NCBI RefSeq assembly: GCF_007747995.1
Contig: NZ_CP036276.1
Span: 2,223,001-2,287,000, forward strand
Reading direction: 5' to 3'
Length of the DNA stretch: 64,000 nucleotides
DNA from: Symmachiella dynata
GTDB taxonomy: Bacteria; Planctomycetota; Planctomycetia; Planctomycetales; Planctomycetaceae
In this document: positions 35,377-45,400 of the stretch, one piece after another
Numbering within the stretch: the stretch's first letter is position 1
Layout of the letters: each line of letters starts with the position of its first letter
Translations under genes and position numbers: made by a program
Notes under the pieces: model-generated
Told to the model about the DNA's origin: nothing
What the model saw: only the letters and a program-made list of their open reading frames with translations
Database searches by the model: none

Positions 35377-35963
35377 AATGCGCTGGCGAGCAGCAATTTG
35401 AGAATTTCATGGAGTAGAAATGCAAACAGCCGGGAGTACTTTTGCGGTGGGGCAGGGACCACAAAAATCCAACATCCGGCTGTTCACGAGTTGGATTCTA
35501 GTCACATCAAATTCAGGGAGCAACCTTTTTCTACACTCTTGTTTGATGAAGCAACGGATGCGTGAGGAGTTCCTCGGTCTGCAGTGATCTCTCATGGTCA
35601 GAACGACTACAAAGCTGATTGTGGTTGATTTTGTGGTAAGAGTCGTCGAAATCTGACGCATCTGTCTATTTGTGAAGAGGTTGTGAAGATTGTGGGCAGG
35701 TCTGGATAAATGCCTCGCAGAACATGTGCGACTAGGTCAACGTGCGGTATGCGCCGAGTGCGGGTCTTCTAGGTAGTATTTCCCCTACCATGGGCAAAAA
35801 GTCCTCCTGTGGCACCAAATTCAGCATGTTGCGGCATTTTTTTCTTAGGGTATACCCTATTCCACTTAGACAGTCGGTGGATTGTTGAAAATTCGTGGAG
35901 AGCGAATGTTGCCAAATGGTTCGCCAAGGCGTATATACCAACGTCAGCGAAGAAGTTCGCACC
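35377..35963. other. Gene-free stretch upstream of the tRNA
   Basis: No supported gene. AT-richer than its surroundings, with agggtataccct near 35846 as the only small palindrome, perhaps part of the tRNA promoter region. Confidence 0.4.
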
Positions 35964-36045
35964 GGGGCTGTGGCGGAACTGGCAGACGCGCTGGATTTAG
36001 GATCCAGTTCCTTCGGGAGTGCAGGTTCGATTCCTGTCAGCCCCA
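35964..36045 (+). tRNA. tRNA-Leu (anticodon UAG)
   Basis: The acceptor arms GGGGCTG (35964-35970) and CAGCCCC (36038-36044) pair over seven bases with discriminator A at 36045. The anticodon stem CTGGA/TCCAG encloses the loop TTTAGGA with anticodon TAG at 35998-36000. The variable arm is long (TCC-TTCG-GGA), as in class II tRNAs. The T arm contains GGTTCGATTCC. CCA is not encoded. It decodes CUA/CUG leucine codons. Confidence 0.95.
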
Positions 36046-36062
36046 ATTTGTTTTCTTAGAGA

Positions 36063-36098
36063 AGGACTTACGTCGATTTCGGCGTGAGTCCTGTTTTT
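36063..36098 (+). terminator. Terminator following tRNA-Leu
   Basis: AGGACTTACG (36063-36072) pairs with CGTGAGTCCT (36083-36092), including one G-T pair, and is followed by G and five T. It lies 18 bases beyond the tRNA. Confidence 0.8.
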
Positions 36099-36278
36099 GT
36101 TTGCGTCCCGGGAAAAATGCTCTCGCGGCATTTGGATGCAAACGTCGTGGCGTCGCCGTATGCGGCTGAACAGTTGGCGGCGATTGCGGTGGGGGAATTG
36201 CCGACGCGGCCTTGGTGAATTTTGGGTAGAATTATCGTTGGGCACTTGTACGCTTGGGCTGATCGAAAAAACTTAGCG

Positions 36279-36644
36279 ATGCAGCCTCGCAAAGATCCTT
36301 GGGGATCACTGCATATTGACCTGAAGCTAAAGGCAACAATATTGACTGGTTTCCTATTGACCATTCTCGCTGAATTGTTCACTGGTGGGGCCAATGCAAA
36401 GTTGGCGGCGGCGGAGGCGTTTGACGCGCCGCCTTTGACTCCGGCGGCGCATCGTTGGCGAATGTTAGCCTTGATCTCGTTCCTGTCTGGAGCGGTCTTG
36501 CTACTGGTTGCCTCCATCATGTTTTGTATGAAACCAGAGCTTTTGCTGGATGACATCTTGGGATGGTCGGGCATTGGCTGTTTTCAATTGAGCGTGATCT
36601 GTGGTCTCCGATACGCAACGATCAATCGCCGTACACATCAATGA
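36279..36644 (+). CDS. Small membrane protein of unknown function
   Basis: A 121-residue protein from the ATG at 36279 (MQPRKDPWGS). Two or three hydrophobic segments are seen: TILTGFLLTILAELFTGG (about 21-38), LALISFLSGAVLLLVASIMF (about 63-82) and a weaker one near the end (GIGCFQLSVICGL). No family recognised. It may be a membrane accessory protein; the short length and lack of context keep confidence moderate. Confidence 0.5.
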   Translation: MQPRKDPWGSLHIDLKLKATILTGFLLTILAELFTGGANAKLAAAEAFDAPPLTPAAHRWRMLALISFLSGAVLLLVASIMFCMKPELLLDDILGWSGIGCFQLSVICGLRYATINRRTHQ

Positions 36645-36729
36645 CGCTTTCGGTTCAACGGAGACGCTTCAATCCAAGCTGATGAGGCGTCCGGGGCGAT
36701 TGCTGCGATTTCTCTGATGCGTGAATTTG

Positions 36730-36783
36730 CGGATCAAAATTTGACTCGCCGCTGTGGTGAGGGGTAGTTTATGAGAACATTTC
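36730..36783 (+). promoter_or_regulatory. Promoter-like block upstream of the DUF2007-like gene (copy A)
   Basis: TTGACT (36741-36746) is followed after 18 bases by TAGTTT (36765-36770). The surrounding words cggatcaa, ATTTGACTC and gaacattt are shared with 37299-37351 in the same order and spacing. The core could be a sigma-70-type -35/-10 pair, although the -10 is weak. Confidence 0.5.
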
Positions 36784-36834
36784 GAGTTGTTCGCGAAGCG
36801 ACCACACGTCCGGAAATCTGGGAATTAGGTGATC

Positions 36835-37275
36835 ATGGCCCTCAAAGATCCAGTTGCCGTTTACAACGCGGCGAAGAATACCGAAGCGCAGAACGTTTGT
36901 TTTGCCCTGCAGCAATCGGGGATCGAGGCTCACATCATTGAAGACATGTCGCCGGGGGGGATGTGGGCGTTCGGGGCGCTGCCGGAAATCCACAAGCCGC
37001 AGGTCTTTGTCGAGAAGGCCGATGTGGAGCGCGCGGTGCCGATCATTGAGGAGTTTGAGCAGACGCAACGCAAACGTCGCGGGGAGGGGAGCGATGACAC
37101 TGCGGTGAGTGAGACGGTTGAAGCGGAGTGCGAGGGGTGTGGCCGGCGCATGGAGTTTCCCGCCGCTAAAATTGGGACGGTTGAGACCTGTCCGCATTGC
37201 GGTGAGTACCTCGACGTGGGCGACGACGATGATGATTTTGACTGGTCGGACGAGGAAGCTGCAGTGGACGAATGA
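36835..37275 (+). CDS. DUF2007-like protein with C-terminal zinc ribbon
   Basis: A 146-residue protein from the ATG at 36835; a GTG six bases earlier is in frame. Residues 1-75 resemble DUF2007 ('signal-transducing' PII-like fold): VYNAAKNTEAQNVCFALQQS then GIEAHIIEDM and PQVFVEKADVERAVPII. Residues 95-120 form a zinc ribbon with ECEGCG and TCPHCGEYL (CxxC pairs). The C-terminus is a run of Asp/Glu. DUF2007 domains with zinc ribbons are common in planctomycetes; the role is unknown. Confidence 0.8.
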   Translation: MALKDPVAVYNAAKNTEAQNVCFALQQSGIEAHIIEDMSPGGMWAFGALPEIHKPQVFVEKADVERAVPIIEEFEQTQRKRRGEGSDDTAVSETVEAECEGCGRRMEFPAAKIGTVETCPHCGEYLDVGDDDDDFDWSDEEAAVDE

Positions 37276-37298
37276 GCCGTCATGCAGTATCGAATCTT

Positions 37299-37351
37299 CG
37301 GATCAAGATTTGACTCACTGTTCCGCAGTCGAGTAGCTTATGTGAACATTT
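37299..37351 (+). promoter_or_regulatory. Promoter-like block upstream of the zinc-ribbon/TM gene (copy B)
   Basis: TTGACT (37310-37315) and, after 18 bases, TAGCTT (37334-37339), flanked by cggatcaa and gaacattt as in copy A at 36730-36783. Confidence 0.5.
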
Positions 37352-37508
37352 CATTTGATTTGCGGTAGCAGACCGAAGTACGCGCCGCAGGCGTTCACGC
37401 GTGCGTGAGAAATTTGGTTTCCTTGAGGGCGATGTCATTGATGGCGAGGTTGGCAAGCACACATCCTTTCCACTCGACCCCTTCCACACAATAGAGACGA
37501 GCGCGAGT

Positions 37509-38537
37509 ATGACGATTCAAGTCAGTTGCAACAATTGCGGAAAATCCTACAACGTTTCAGACAACATCGCCGGACGGCAGATTCGTTGTAAGGAGTGTGA
37601 AACGATCATCTACGTCCCCGCAGAGGAACCGATTGAGGCGGTCGAGGTTTTGGATGATGATGACGAATTCGGCGAACACGCAGCGCTGCCCCCGAGACGT
37701 CGCCGCCCGAGCGGGCCTGCCTATGAAGATCAGTCGCCGCGGCAGGGATTGAGCGGCACACAAATCGTGCTGATGGTAGTGGGAGCTGGTTTTCTGCTCT
37801 TACTGCTGGCGTGTGGGGGTGTGGCCTATATGGTGATCGAAAGAGCGCAAGAAGTCATCGCTGAGGTGCAAGAGGGAATTGAAGAGGGAATTGAGGAGAT
37901 GGAAGCAGAGGCCCGGGCAGCGCGGGAACAACGTGCTGCGGAAATGGCCGAAGCTGAGTTGGCTCCCTTGGATCTCGCTGCGGTGGGATTGCCGCTGGTC
38001 ATCGACATGCCCGAAGGGACGACGGTTGAAGCGGTCGAAAACTCCGATTCAGATGACGATGACGAAGATGGAACGGATTCGATGACCGTCTACTTCCATT
38101 ACGGAAAGTTGATTGAATGGCAGATGAGCAAGAATTCGGAATATGAAACCGTTGAGGATCTGAAGAAATATATCCAAAATTTGTACGAACTTCCTTCCGG
38201 GAATATCGAAATATTGAATGACCAAACGGTCATTTATAATTTTGGTGATCTCGGTCCGCTTATTGGCGAAGGCCCCGTCTATGACTTTATGGCCTTGGTC
38301 AAGGTTGGCGACGATCGTCTGGTCTTCCAAGAAGCAGCTGCTGAGTATTACTCACGGGAGGAGGTCGAATACTTCGCGAATTGCATCAAGACGCTCAGGC
38401 CCCAAGACCAGTCCGTCGTAGAAACACCGTCCGATGAGGCACCGGTGAAAGAGACCACACCGGAAGAGGCACCTGAAGAGACACCGGCAGAGACTCCAGA
38501 CGAAGAGGCGTCGGTCGAAGTGGGCGAGGAACAGTAA
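37509..38537 (+). CDS. Zinc-ribbon, single-pass membrane protein
   Basis: A 342-residue protein from the ATG at 37509 (MTIQVSCNNC); upstream in-frame residues have no family character. Residues 1-35 hold a zinc ribbon (CNNCGKSYNVSDNIAG then CKEC, two CxxC pairs), as in the MJ0042-type proteins common in planctomycetes. A transmembrane helix follows at about 80-105 (IVLMVVGAGFLLLLLACGGV), then an acidic coiled coil and a globular domain (about 155-300). The C-terminus is a Glu/Pro/Thr-rich tail. Expected: zinc ribbon in the cytoplasm, globular domain outside. Function unknown. Confidence 0.75.
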   Translation: MTIQVSCNNCGKSYNVSDNIAGRQIRCKECETIIYVPAEEPIEAVEVLDDDDEFGEHAALPPRRRRPSGPAYEDQSPRQGLSGTQIVLMVVGAGFLLLLLACGGVAYMVIERAQEVIAEVQEGIEEGIEEMEAEARAAREQRAAEMAEAELAPLDLAAVGLPLVIDMPEGTTVEAVENSDSDDDDEDGTDSMTVYFHYGKLIEWQMSKNSEYETVEDLKKYIQNLYELPSGNIEILNDQTVIYNFGDLGPLIGEGPVYDFMALVKVGDDRLVFQEAAAEYYSREEVEYFANCIKTLRPQDQSVVETPSDEAPVKETTPEEAPEETPAETPDEEASVEVGEEQ

Positions 38538-38558
38538 CGTGGGGAGCATGCGATCTGT

Positions 38559-40277
38559 TCACCCCGCAGCAGCAACGGTGATGCCGTAGAACTCGGCTAG
38601 TCTTGCGATCGTGGTTTCGATGGCAGCGTCGACTGCGTCTGCGTTGAGTTTGCCGCTTTCGACGAGCAAGGTTGCCAGTTGTTCCAGTGCCGGTCGGGAG
38701 AGGGATGGCTCGAACATCAGTAAGATGCGGCGCTCGACGAGGTCGCCGAGTGTGGATGTCCATTCGTGGACAATGATCCAACGGATGACCGGCAGCGGCA
38801 GGTGGGTTCCCGGTAAGTTCTCGCCCGGCAAGCCGGGGCAAGCTTTGAGGACTTCCGCGGTTTGTGTGCCGAATAGCCGCCAGACTGCTGTGGTTTGGTC
38901 GGGGGATAAACCGGAACTTTCCGCGAGGCGAGCGATTTCAGCTTGCAGGGCTGTGGCATTGGCGGGGTAATCTTTGCCGCCGGGGACGTAGCGGTCGCGG
39001 GTGTTGGCGATGCGGGGTTGATTGATTAATTCGAGCACGCGGTCAGTGGTCTGCTCTCCGAGCGCGCGGCAGGTTGTTAATTTTCCGCCGATGAGCGTGA
39101 GGACCGGCAGTTTTCCGATTTGCTGTTCTTCGATCCAATGCCGGCGGGTGACGGCGCCGGGGGACTTGGCAGACGATTTGGGCAAGGGGCGAATTCCGCT
39201 GTAATGCAACGAGACGTCCCCGCGGGTTAAATCGACGTTTGGAAACAAATCGTTGACGGCACCGATGAGGTAGTTGATCTCGTCATCGGTGGCGTTTGCC
39301 GTTTCGGGGGGGGCATCGAACGGTTCGTCCGTTGTGCCGACCAGCACGGCATCGTCGAAGGGGAGCACGAAGACCAACCGGTTGTCGGGGGCTTCGGCGT
39401 ACACTCCTTGTTCGTGCAGCGCGGCTTTGAGCCGGGGATTGTAGGTAAGGATATGGCTGCCTTTGGTGCCGGCGAACAGTTGCGGCGAATTGGCACCCAA
39501 TTGCTTGAGCGTTGCATCGCCGCCGGCGCCGGTGGCGTTGATGATGAGCGAGGGTTGAATGGCGGGCGTGATTGGTTGGCCGTTCTCGAGGCTGACAATG
39601 TCAACGTGATCGGAATCAATCTCAGCGCGGTGGTAGGTGTGGATGTCGAAGCGCAGTTGTTTTTCCGCAGCAACTTGCCGAGCGTCCTCGAACAGCGCCA
39701 AGATCCAGCGTTCGGTATTGACGATCTGTCCGTCGCTGTAAGCGCACAGCCAGGGGAATTTTTGGGCATCCACCCGTGGCAAACCTTCTTCCCCGGTGTT
39801 GTGGACACTGTACTTGGGCATGGTGCGATCGCGGGCGTAGATTTGATACATTTTCAAACCGGCGCGAACCAGCCACATTCCGCGGGTCTTGTGGTTGGCG
39901 GCTGTGCCTTGATGTCGTTTGCTCCAGGAATCGGCCCAGCCTTCGAGTTTGAGAAAGCGGAGCATCGTGGGGAGCACGCCGGAGAGCCGGTTGTTGACGG
40001 GAATGCACAGGCGCAGCGGCCGGACAAATTGCGGAGCTTGGCGGAGCAGCCGCGTCCGTTCTTCGAGGGACTCCCGCACGAGGTGGAACTCACCGTATTC
40101 CAAATAGCGCAGCCCGCCATGAATGAGTCGAGAGGATTTGGAACTGGCCCCGTAAGCGATGTCGGCGGTGTCGACCACCACAACGGAAACGCCATTGAGA
40201 ACCAATTCCCGCGCGCAGGCGGCACCATTGATTCCGGCTCCGAGGATCAACACAAGCGGGGCTGGTGGGCGGTCCAT
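38559..40277 (-). CDS. glpD: Glycerol-3-phosphate dehydrogenase (FAD-dependent, GlpD-like)
   Basis: A 572-residue protein: FAD-binding LVLILGAGINGAACARELVL near the N-terminus, SSKSSRLIHGGLRYLEYGEF (a GlpD hallmark), RPLRLCIPV, then VLVGTTDEPFD and SLHYSGIRPLPKS, TLIGGKLTTCRALGEQTTD, and a C-terminal helical domain starting about residue 430. It oxidises sn-glycerol-3-phosphate to dihydroxyacetone phosphate, passing electrons to quinones at the membrane. Size and motifs match the family. It is convergent with the zinc-ribbon gene; no glycerol kinase or transporter is next to it. Confidence 0.92.
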   Translation of the reverse strand: MDRPPAPLVLILGAGINGAACARELVLNGVSVVVVDTADIAYGASSKSSRLIHGGLRYLEYGEFHLVRESLEERTRLLRQAPQFVRPLRLCIPVNNRLSGVLPTMLRFLKLEGWADSWSKRHQGTAANHKTRGMWLVRAGLKMYQIYARDRTMPKYSVHNTGEEGLPRVDAQKFPWLCAYSDGQIVNTERWILALFEDARQVAAEKQLRFDIHTYHRAEIDSDHVDIVSLENGQPITPAIQPSLIINATGAGGDATLKQLGANSPQLFAGTKGSHILTYNPRLKAALHEQGVYAEAPDNRLVFVLPFDDAVLVGTTDEPFDAPPETANATDDEINYLIGAVNDLFPNVDLTRGDVSLHYSGIRPLPKSSAKSPGAVTRRHWIEEQQIGKLPVLTLIGGKLTTCRALGEQTTDRVLELINQPRIANTRDRYVPGGKDYPANATALQAEIARLAESSGLSPDQTTAVWRLFGTQTAEVLKACPGLPGENLPGTHLPLPVIRWIIVHEWTSTLGDLVERRILLMFEPSLSRPALEQLATLLVESGKLNADAVDAAIETTIARLAEFYGITVAAAG

Positions 40278-40458
40278 CGTGGGGGCTTACTGTGTTTGAG
40301 GCTGATGTGTCACTTGGTCCCGAGGGTGACCGGAATTGTAGCCTGAGTGGCGGGTGAATGGGAGCGAACATCCTTTTTTGTAAGATCAACGCAGCCGGTT
40401 CATCGCACTGCGAAGGATGAGGCTGGCGACGTTTTATCCGCGAGAGGCTGGGGTGGCC

Positions 40459-42315
40459 TTACTCGGCGACGTCGACAGGGACGCTGAGTGTTTCCAACCA
40501 TTGTTCCAGGTGCCGGCGTAGGCCGTTGCGGTCGTCTTCGACGGATTGCCATTCTTGCTGCAATTCGGCACGCTGGAGTTCCAATTGCTGCGCTTCGTCG
40601 GCAATCAGCAGGGCTTGTTCGGTGGCTTTGCGTTGTTCCCGCTCTAATTCGTCTCGCTCGGTTTGAACGGATTCGCGTTCGGCGGCGAGTTCTTGAAGTT
40701 TCGGTTCGAAATCAGCACGGGCTTGTTGTAGTTCTTCCCGTTCACCTTCGAGTGCTGCTTGTTTGTCAGCCAACGCATCGAGGTCGCTATCGATTTGTTC
40801 GCGAATTTTCTCGAGGGCTTCGGTTTCCTCGCGTAATTCTTGTTGGCTATGTTCCAAGGCTTTACGCTGCTCGGCGAGGGAGTTCTGTTCCTCTTCGAGT
40901 TGGTGGCGAGCCTCTTGCAGTTCTTTGCGTTGGGGGTCGAGATCCGATTGGATGCGGTCCAATTCTCCCCGTTCTTCGTCGAGCTGTTGCCGGTCAGTCT
41001 GTACTTGATAGCGATCTGCCTCAAGTTTGCTCCACAGCGACTCCAACTCCGTGCGGTTGGCTTCTAAGGATTCGCGTTGTTCGCTCAATTCCTGTTGTTG
41101 TTGGGTCAGTTCTTCGTGTTGGCGAGCGAATTCTGCTTGTCGGGTTTGCAGCTCTGCTGCTTCTGCTGCGGTTTGTTCTTTGCGTTGGCCGACTTCGTGA
41201 CGGGTTTGTTCGAGTTCTTCCCGCGCGGCGGTCGTCTCTTGGCGGCATTGTTCAGCGGCGGCGGCGTCTTGTTGAACTTGTTGTTGTTCTTGTTTGAGCG
41301 TTTCCCACTTTTCATCCAGCTCACGGCGTTCGGCGTCAAAACCATCGGCCCGTGCTTGGAGGTCGTGGCTTTGTTGTTCGAATTGCTCGCGCTGCGACTG
41401 GAATTCAGCAGTACGGTTTTTCAGGTCTTCTTGCTGGGTGTTGAAGGCTTCTTGGGCAGTTTGGAGTTCCTGGCGGGCGGTTTCTAGTTCGGTGCGCTGT
41501 TCGGAGAGTTGCCGCCACTGTTCTTGTTGTTCAGCGTGGGCCGCTTCGAGTCCCCGCTCTTCGTTGCGCAGGAGGCTGAGTTCTGATTCGAGACGTTTGA
41601 CGTCAGCCCGTAACCGTTCGAGTTCCTGAGTCGATTGCGCGGGCTGTGGAGTTTCGACGGCCTTTGTTTGAGTCTGTTGTTTTACAGGTTTCGTGGGTTG
41701 TGGAGTGGACCGAACGGGGCTGGCTGCGGTTAAGTCTGCGGCAGGTTTCCCATGCCAACTGCGATACAGCGGTCCAAGTACGCCTTTGGTCGTCGGATCG
41801 ACGGGATCTCCCAGATCGGGAAACCGGCCCAATTGCATACGTTTGAGCATTTGCCAGTCAAAGCCGGCGGCTTGAGTAACGGCCTTATCCACAGCTACGG
41901 CAGCATCGACGGCGGTGATTGCGGCGATGACGACAGCTTTGGCGATTTCAGCTTTATTTTGGCGAGCTTTGAGCAACTCCAGGGCTGCTGAGGTGGTATT
42001 GGCTGCCGCATAAGCGGCATTGGCAGCATATGCGGCTTTGTCCCCAACATTGGGCGATTCCGTCGCGGCGATCACGGCAGCGATGGCGGCTTCTTCTGCG
42101 CGTTTGACCCGTTTTTGCTCAATGGTGATACCCGATGCAAAATCGATCGCAACCGAGAGCGCTTCTTGCACGGCGGAGACGCATTTGGGGCTGTCGGGAT
42201 TGTCGTCACCGAGTTGATACAAAGGAGCGACGCGTTGAGCGCAGCGGACGATGTAGGCAACGATAGCGCGAAGTGGGAGTTGTCGTAACTCTTGGGCGGT
42301 GGGAAGTCCGGCCAT
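40459..42315 (-). CDS. Long coiled-coil protein with Ala-rich helical N-terminus
   Basis: A 618-residue protein. Residues 1-180 are helical and Ala-rich, including AAYAANAAYAAANTTSAALE, but not membrane-like. After a short linker, residues about 235-605 form an almost unbroken heptad-type coiled coil dominated by Gln, Glu, Leu and Arg (for example LDEERGELDRIQSDL). No transmembrane segment and no known catalytic domain. Such long Gln/Glu coiled coils are typical planctomycete structural proteins; the function is unknown. It is followed upstream on the same strand by the TPR protein gene. Confidence 0.75.
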   Translation of the reverse strand: MAGLPTAQELRQLPLRAIVAYIVRCAQRVAPLYQLGDDNPDSPKCVSAVQEALSVAIDFASGITIEQKRVKRAEEAAIAAVIAATESPNVGDKAAYAANAAYAAANTTSAALELLKARQNKAEIAKAVVIAAITAVDAAVAVDKAVTQAAGFDWQMLKRMQLGRFPDLGDPVDPTTKGVLGPLYRSWHGKPAADLTAASPVRSTPQPTKPVKQQTQTKAVETPQPAQSTQELERLRADVKRLESELSLLRNEERGLEAAHAEQQEQWRQLSEQRTELETARQELQTAQEAFNTQQEDLKNRTAEFQSQREQFEQQSHDLQARADGFDAERRELDEKWETLKQEQQQVQQDAAAAEQCRQETTAAREELEQTRHEVGQRKEQTAAEAAELQTRQAEFARQHEELTQQQQELSEQRESLEANRTELESLWSKLEADRYQVQTDRQQLDEERGELDRIQSDLDPQRKELQEARHQLEEEQNSLAEQRKALEHSQQELREETEALEKIREQIDSDLDALADKQAALEGEREELQQARADFEPKLQELAAERESVQTERDELEREQRKATEQALLIADEAQQLELQRAELQQEWQSVEDDRNGLRRHLEQWLETLSVPVDVAE

Positions 42316-42496
42316 CGTGCGGTCGTCGACTTTCGAGTCAGGATTTGATCGAGGGTGAGGTTCTTATCCTACAAACCTAGCTTACAGATCATCCTCATGT
42401 CTCAGATCCCGCCCGGGTCGTCCAATTGTGGGACCGGTTACGCGGGCTGTAGTGAGCGTAACAGCAGCGAATCGCAATGGGGGGGGGCATGCGAGG

Positions 42497-45400
42497 CTAA
42501 TTCAGTTTGCTGCTTAGTTCCTGGAAACGGCTTTGTTCCAAGGGGTGCAGTTGTGCTGCGGAGAACCCGGTCGCCCGTGCCTTGCGGAATGCGGTCTTGG
42601 CGGCGAATTGATCTCCGGCCAGTTGGCGGGCCTGTGCCATGTGGTAATACTTGGCCGGCGAGGCGTCTTCTTCGAGGGCAACCTTGAGGTCGTCGATTGC
42701 CAGATTGGCATTTCCCATGGCCAGATGAATCATGGCTCGCGAATCGAGCAGCATGGCATTGGGACCGGTGAGATAAATGGCGCGGTTGATCAATTCCAAG
42801 GCTTCGTCTAAATCGCGTTGATTCAGGGCTAGCAAGACGGCAAGTTCATTGAGAATGATCACGGAATTCGGTGAAGAGACGAGAGCTTGCCGATACCAAC
42901 GGATTGCGGCATCGTAGTCTTGTTGTAAGTGCGCTAAATTCGCGGCTTGGAATAATAGTTGCGAAGAAGGCGGAGATTTCTCGATCTCAGCTTCAATTCG
43001 TTTGCGGAAATTCGAAATCCACTTGTCGGAATTGGGAACCTTTTTCAGCAGACCCAAACTCACTTCAGCGATTTGTTCGGGTGGGGCCAAGGTCCAGGAC
43101 TTGTTGAGTAATTCCAAGGCTTGTTCGTATTCGCCGCGAAGTTTTAGCAACCTGACAAGCAGCAGCGTTTGAGCGGGATTGTCTGCCTTGGTTTGGTCCA
43201 GATACTCTTTGGATTTATCGGAGAACAGTTCGGCGTCCACGGTTCGACCGGTCCGATCCATGAATTCCGCAAAACCGAGGTAGATGAGGGCGATCTGCGA
43301 CTTGGTTGCGATCGGGGGTTGATCATCGTCCGGTTGCATAGCGGATTCCAGCAATGCAATGGCTTCGTCGTTCTCACGCAGCGCCGTCAGATACCGTGCT
43401 TTGAGTTCAAGTGTTTGTAGCTTATCGGCACGTTTTGCAGCGAGTTTATCGATCAATTCGCCCACCTGGTCGAGTTCGCTGTGATTCATCAATGTGCGAA
43501 TGCCGAAGGCGAGATCCGATGGGGGGCAGGCGGGATCGTTCATTAGTTGCAGAAGAATGGCCTTGGCTTGCGGCCATTCGCCGAGCGTGAGCAACAATTT
43601 GGCTAGCACCATGCGGTCTTGGGGAAGGAGTCGTCCTTCCTCATTGAGTTGCCGGTAAATGTGTAAGGCTTGGCGGCGGTTTTTGCGACTGCTTTGTCGT
43701 GCCAACAGCAAGGCTTTGAGTCGCAGGTCCGATGTGGTCTGGATTTCCTGAGCAAGGTTTTTCTCGACCAGTCGCAACGCGGATTGTGATTTTGGATACT
43801 CGCCGTTGGCTGCCAGTGCCAATGCCAATGCGCGTCGCGCTGTTGCCATCTCGGCGGCGGTCGCCTTGGATTCCTCGGAGAGGATATGGCGCAGGTGTGG
43901 TTCGGCTTCTTGCGGTTTGCGGATGCGATTGAAAAACTCAGCGATGGAAATACGCAAGTCGGCATTGTTGGGATCAAGTGCGACAGCGGCCCGATAGTAT
44001 TTCTCAGCGGCTTCGATGTCGTCGTTGGCTTCGTAGATGTTGGCCAGTTCCAGGGGCTGTTTGTCGCTGGGAAACTGCTGAAGCGCTTGCTGCATGATTT
44101 TTTCAATCTCGGCAGTGCGGCCTTCAGCTTTGAGAAAATTGAGCAATGCCACCCAGGTTTCGACATGATCCGGTCCAAGATTCCAAGCGGTCTTCAGTGA
44201 TATCTCAGCTTCTTTTGTTTTTTCTGCGGCGATCAATAAGTTGGCCAACCACAATTGTTCTTTATAGTTCGTGGAGTCGGGCGAAATGCTTTGCATGGCA
44301 ATATAAATCGCCTGGTCATAATCCCCGGCGAATGCCAAGGCTTCGGTCGCCATGAATTGCAATTCGTCGTTGAGGGGGCGGCGGGAGTTTTTGCGATATT
44401 GATCAATGACTGCTGAGGCTTCGGGGAAATTTGATTCGGCATTGAGTCGTCTCACGAGTTCACGAATCACGCGGAGATCAGTCGAACCTTTGGCGATGGC
44501 CTCGCGATACAAATCGGTTGCTTCGTCTTGATTTCCCTCAATCGCTTGCCAATCCGCAAGACTCGCCAGAACTTTGTCGATCAAGATGAATCGGTTGCGA
44601 AGGTCGTCGAGGATTTCTTTTGCTAGATCGAGACGTTGTCGATCACCGCGACGTGCTTCGGCGATCAACAGTTGCGCGCGGGATAAGCGGACGTGGTCGC
44701 CGTTTTTACCTTCGATGCCGGCCATTTTGGCAAGGATTCCATCAGCACCTTGGATGCGTTCCAGTTTCAATGCATTGAGCGCGAGTTGGAATTGGACCAA
44801 GTAGGCTTGGAAATTTGCCGGTTCCAGTTGGGAGAATTCTTCCCAGGCGGCGAGAGCTTCGTCAATGTCGCCCAATTGTTCGTATGCGGTCGCTGCCAGT
44901 TGAAGTATGGCAGTCCGCGGCGTCGAATCGTCGTGGTGCTTGACCAGTTTTTCCAGAAACTGCCGGGCTTTATCTTTGTCGATCATCGACAGGGTCGAAA
45001 GTTGGGCCTGAACGATGCTGAGGTGCCAGCCGAATTTCTGTTCAGCTTCATTCAGTCGTTGCAGCGCCTTTTCCGGCGAACCTGACTGGGCGTCTAGGTC
45101 AGCCAACGCGACCCAAGGAGCAATCCGGTCGGGGTATCTCTGTTGCGCCTGCTGTAGAAATTGTCTGGCTGCTTTACGGTTGCCGATATACTGTTCAACC
45201 TGGGCACGAAGAATCAGCACTTCGACGAGGTCTTCACCTTGGCTGGCGGCGATATCTAGTTGCTGTTGGGCTGGGGCCCAATCACGCTGTTTGGGGGGCA
45301 GTTGCAGGTTTTTTTCAATTGCGATACGCGCCAGCAACAGGGGAACGCCGGTCGAGGAGAAGGCTTCTTTCAGTACGCTTTCTGCTTGTTTGACGCGTCC

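Noticed and set aside
39408-40346. Plus-strand frame of 312 residues
   Set aside because: Antisense to the GlpD-like gene, which has full FAD-binding and family motifs.
40459-42315. SMC- or chemoreceptor-type interpretation of the coiled-coil protein
   Set aside because: No ATPase head, hinge, transmembrane helix or signalling tip is present.
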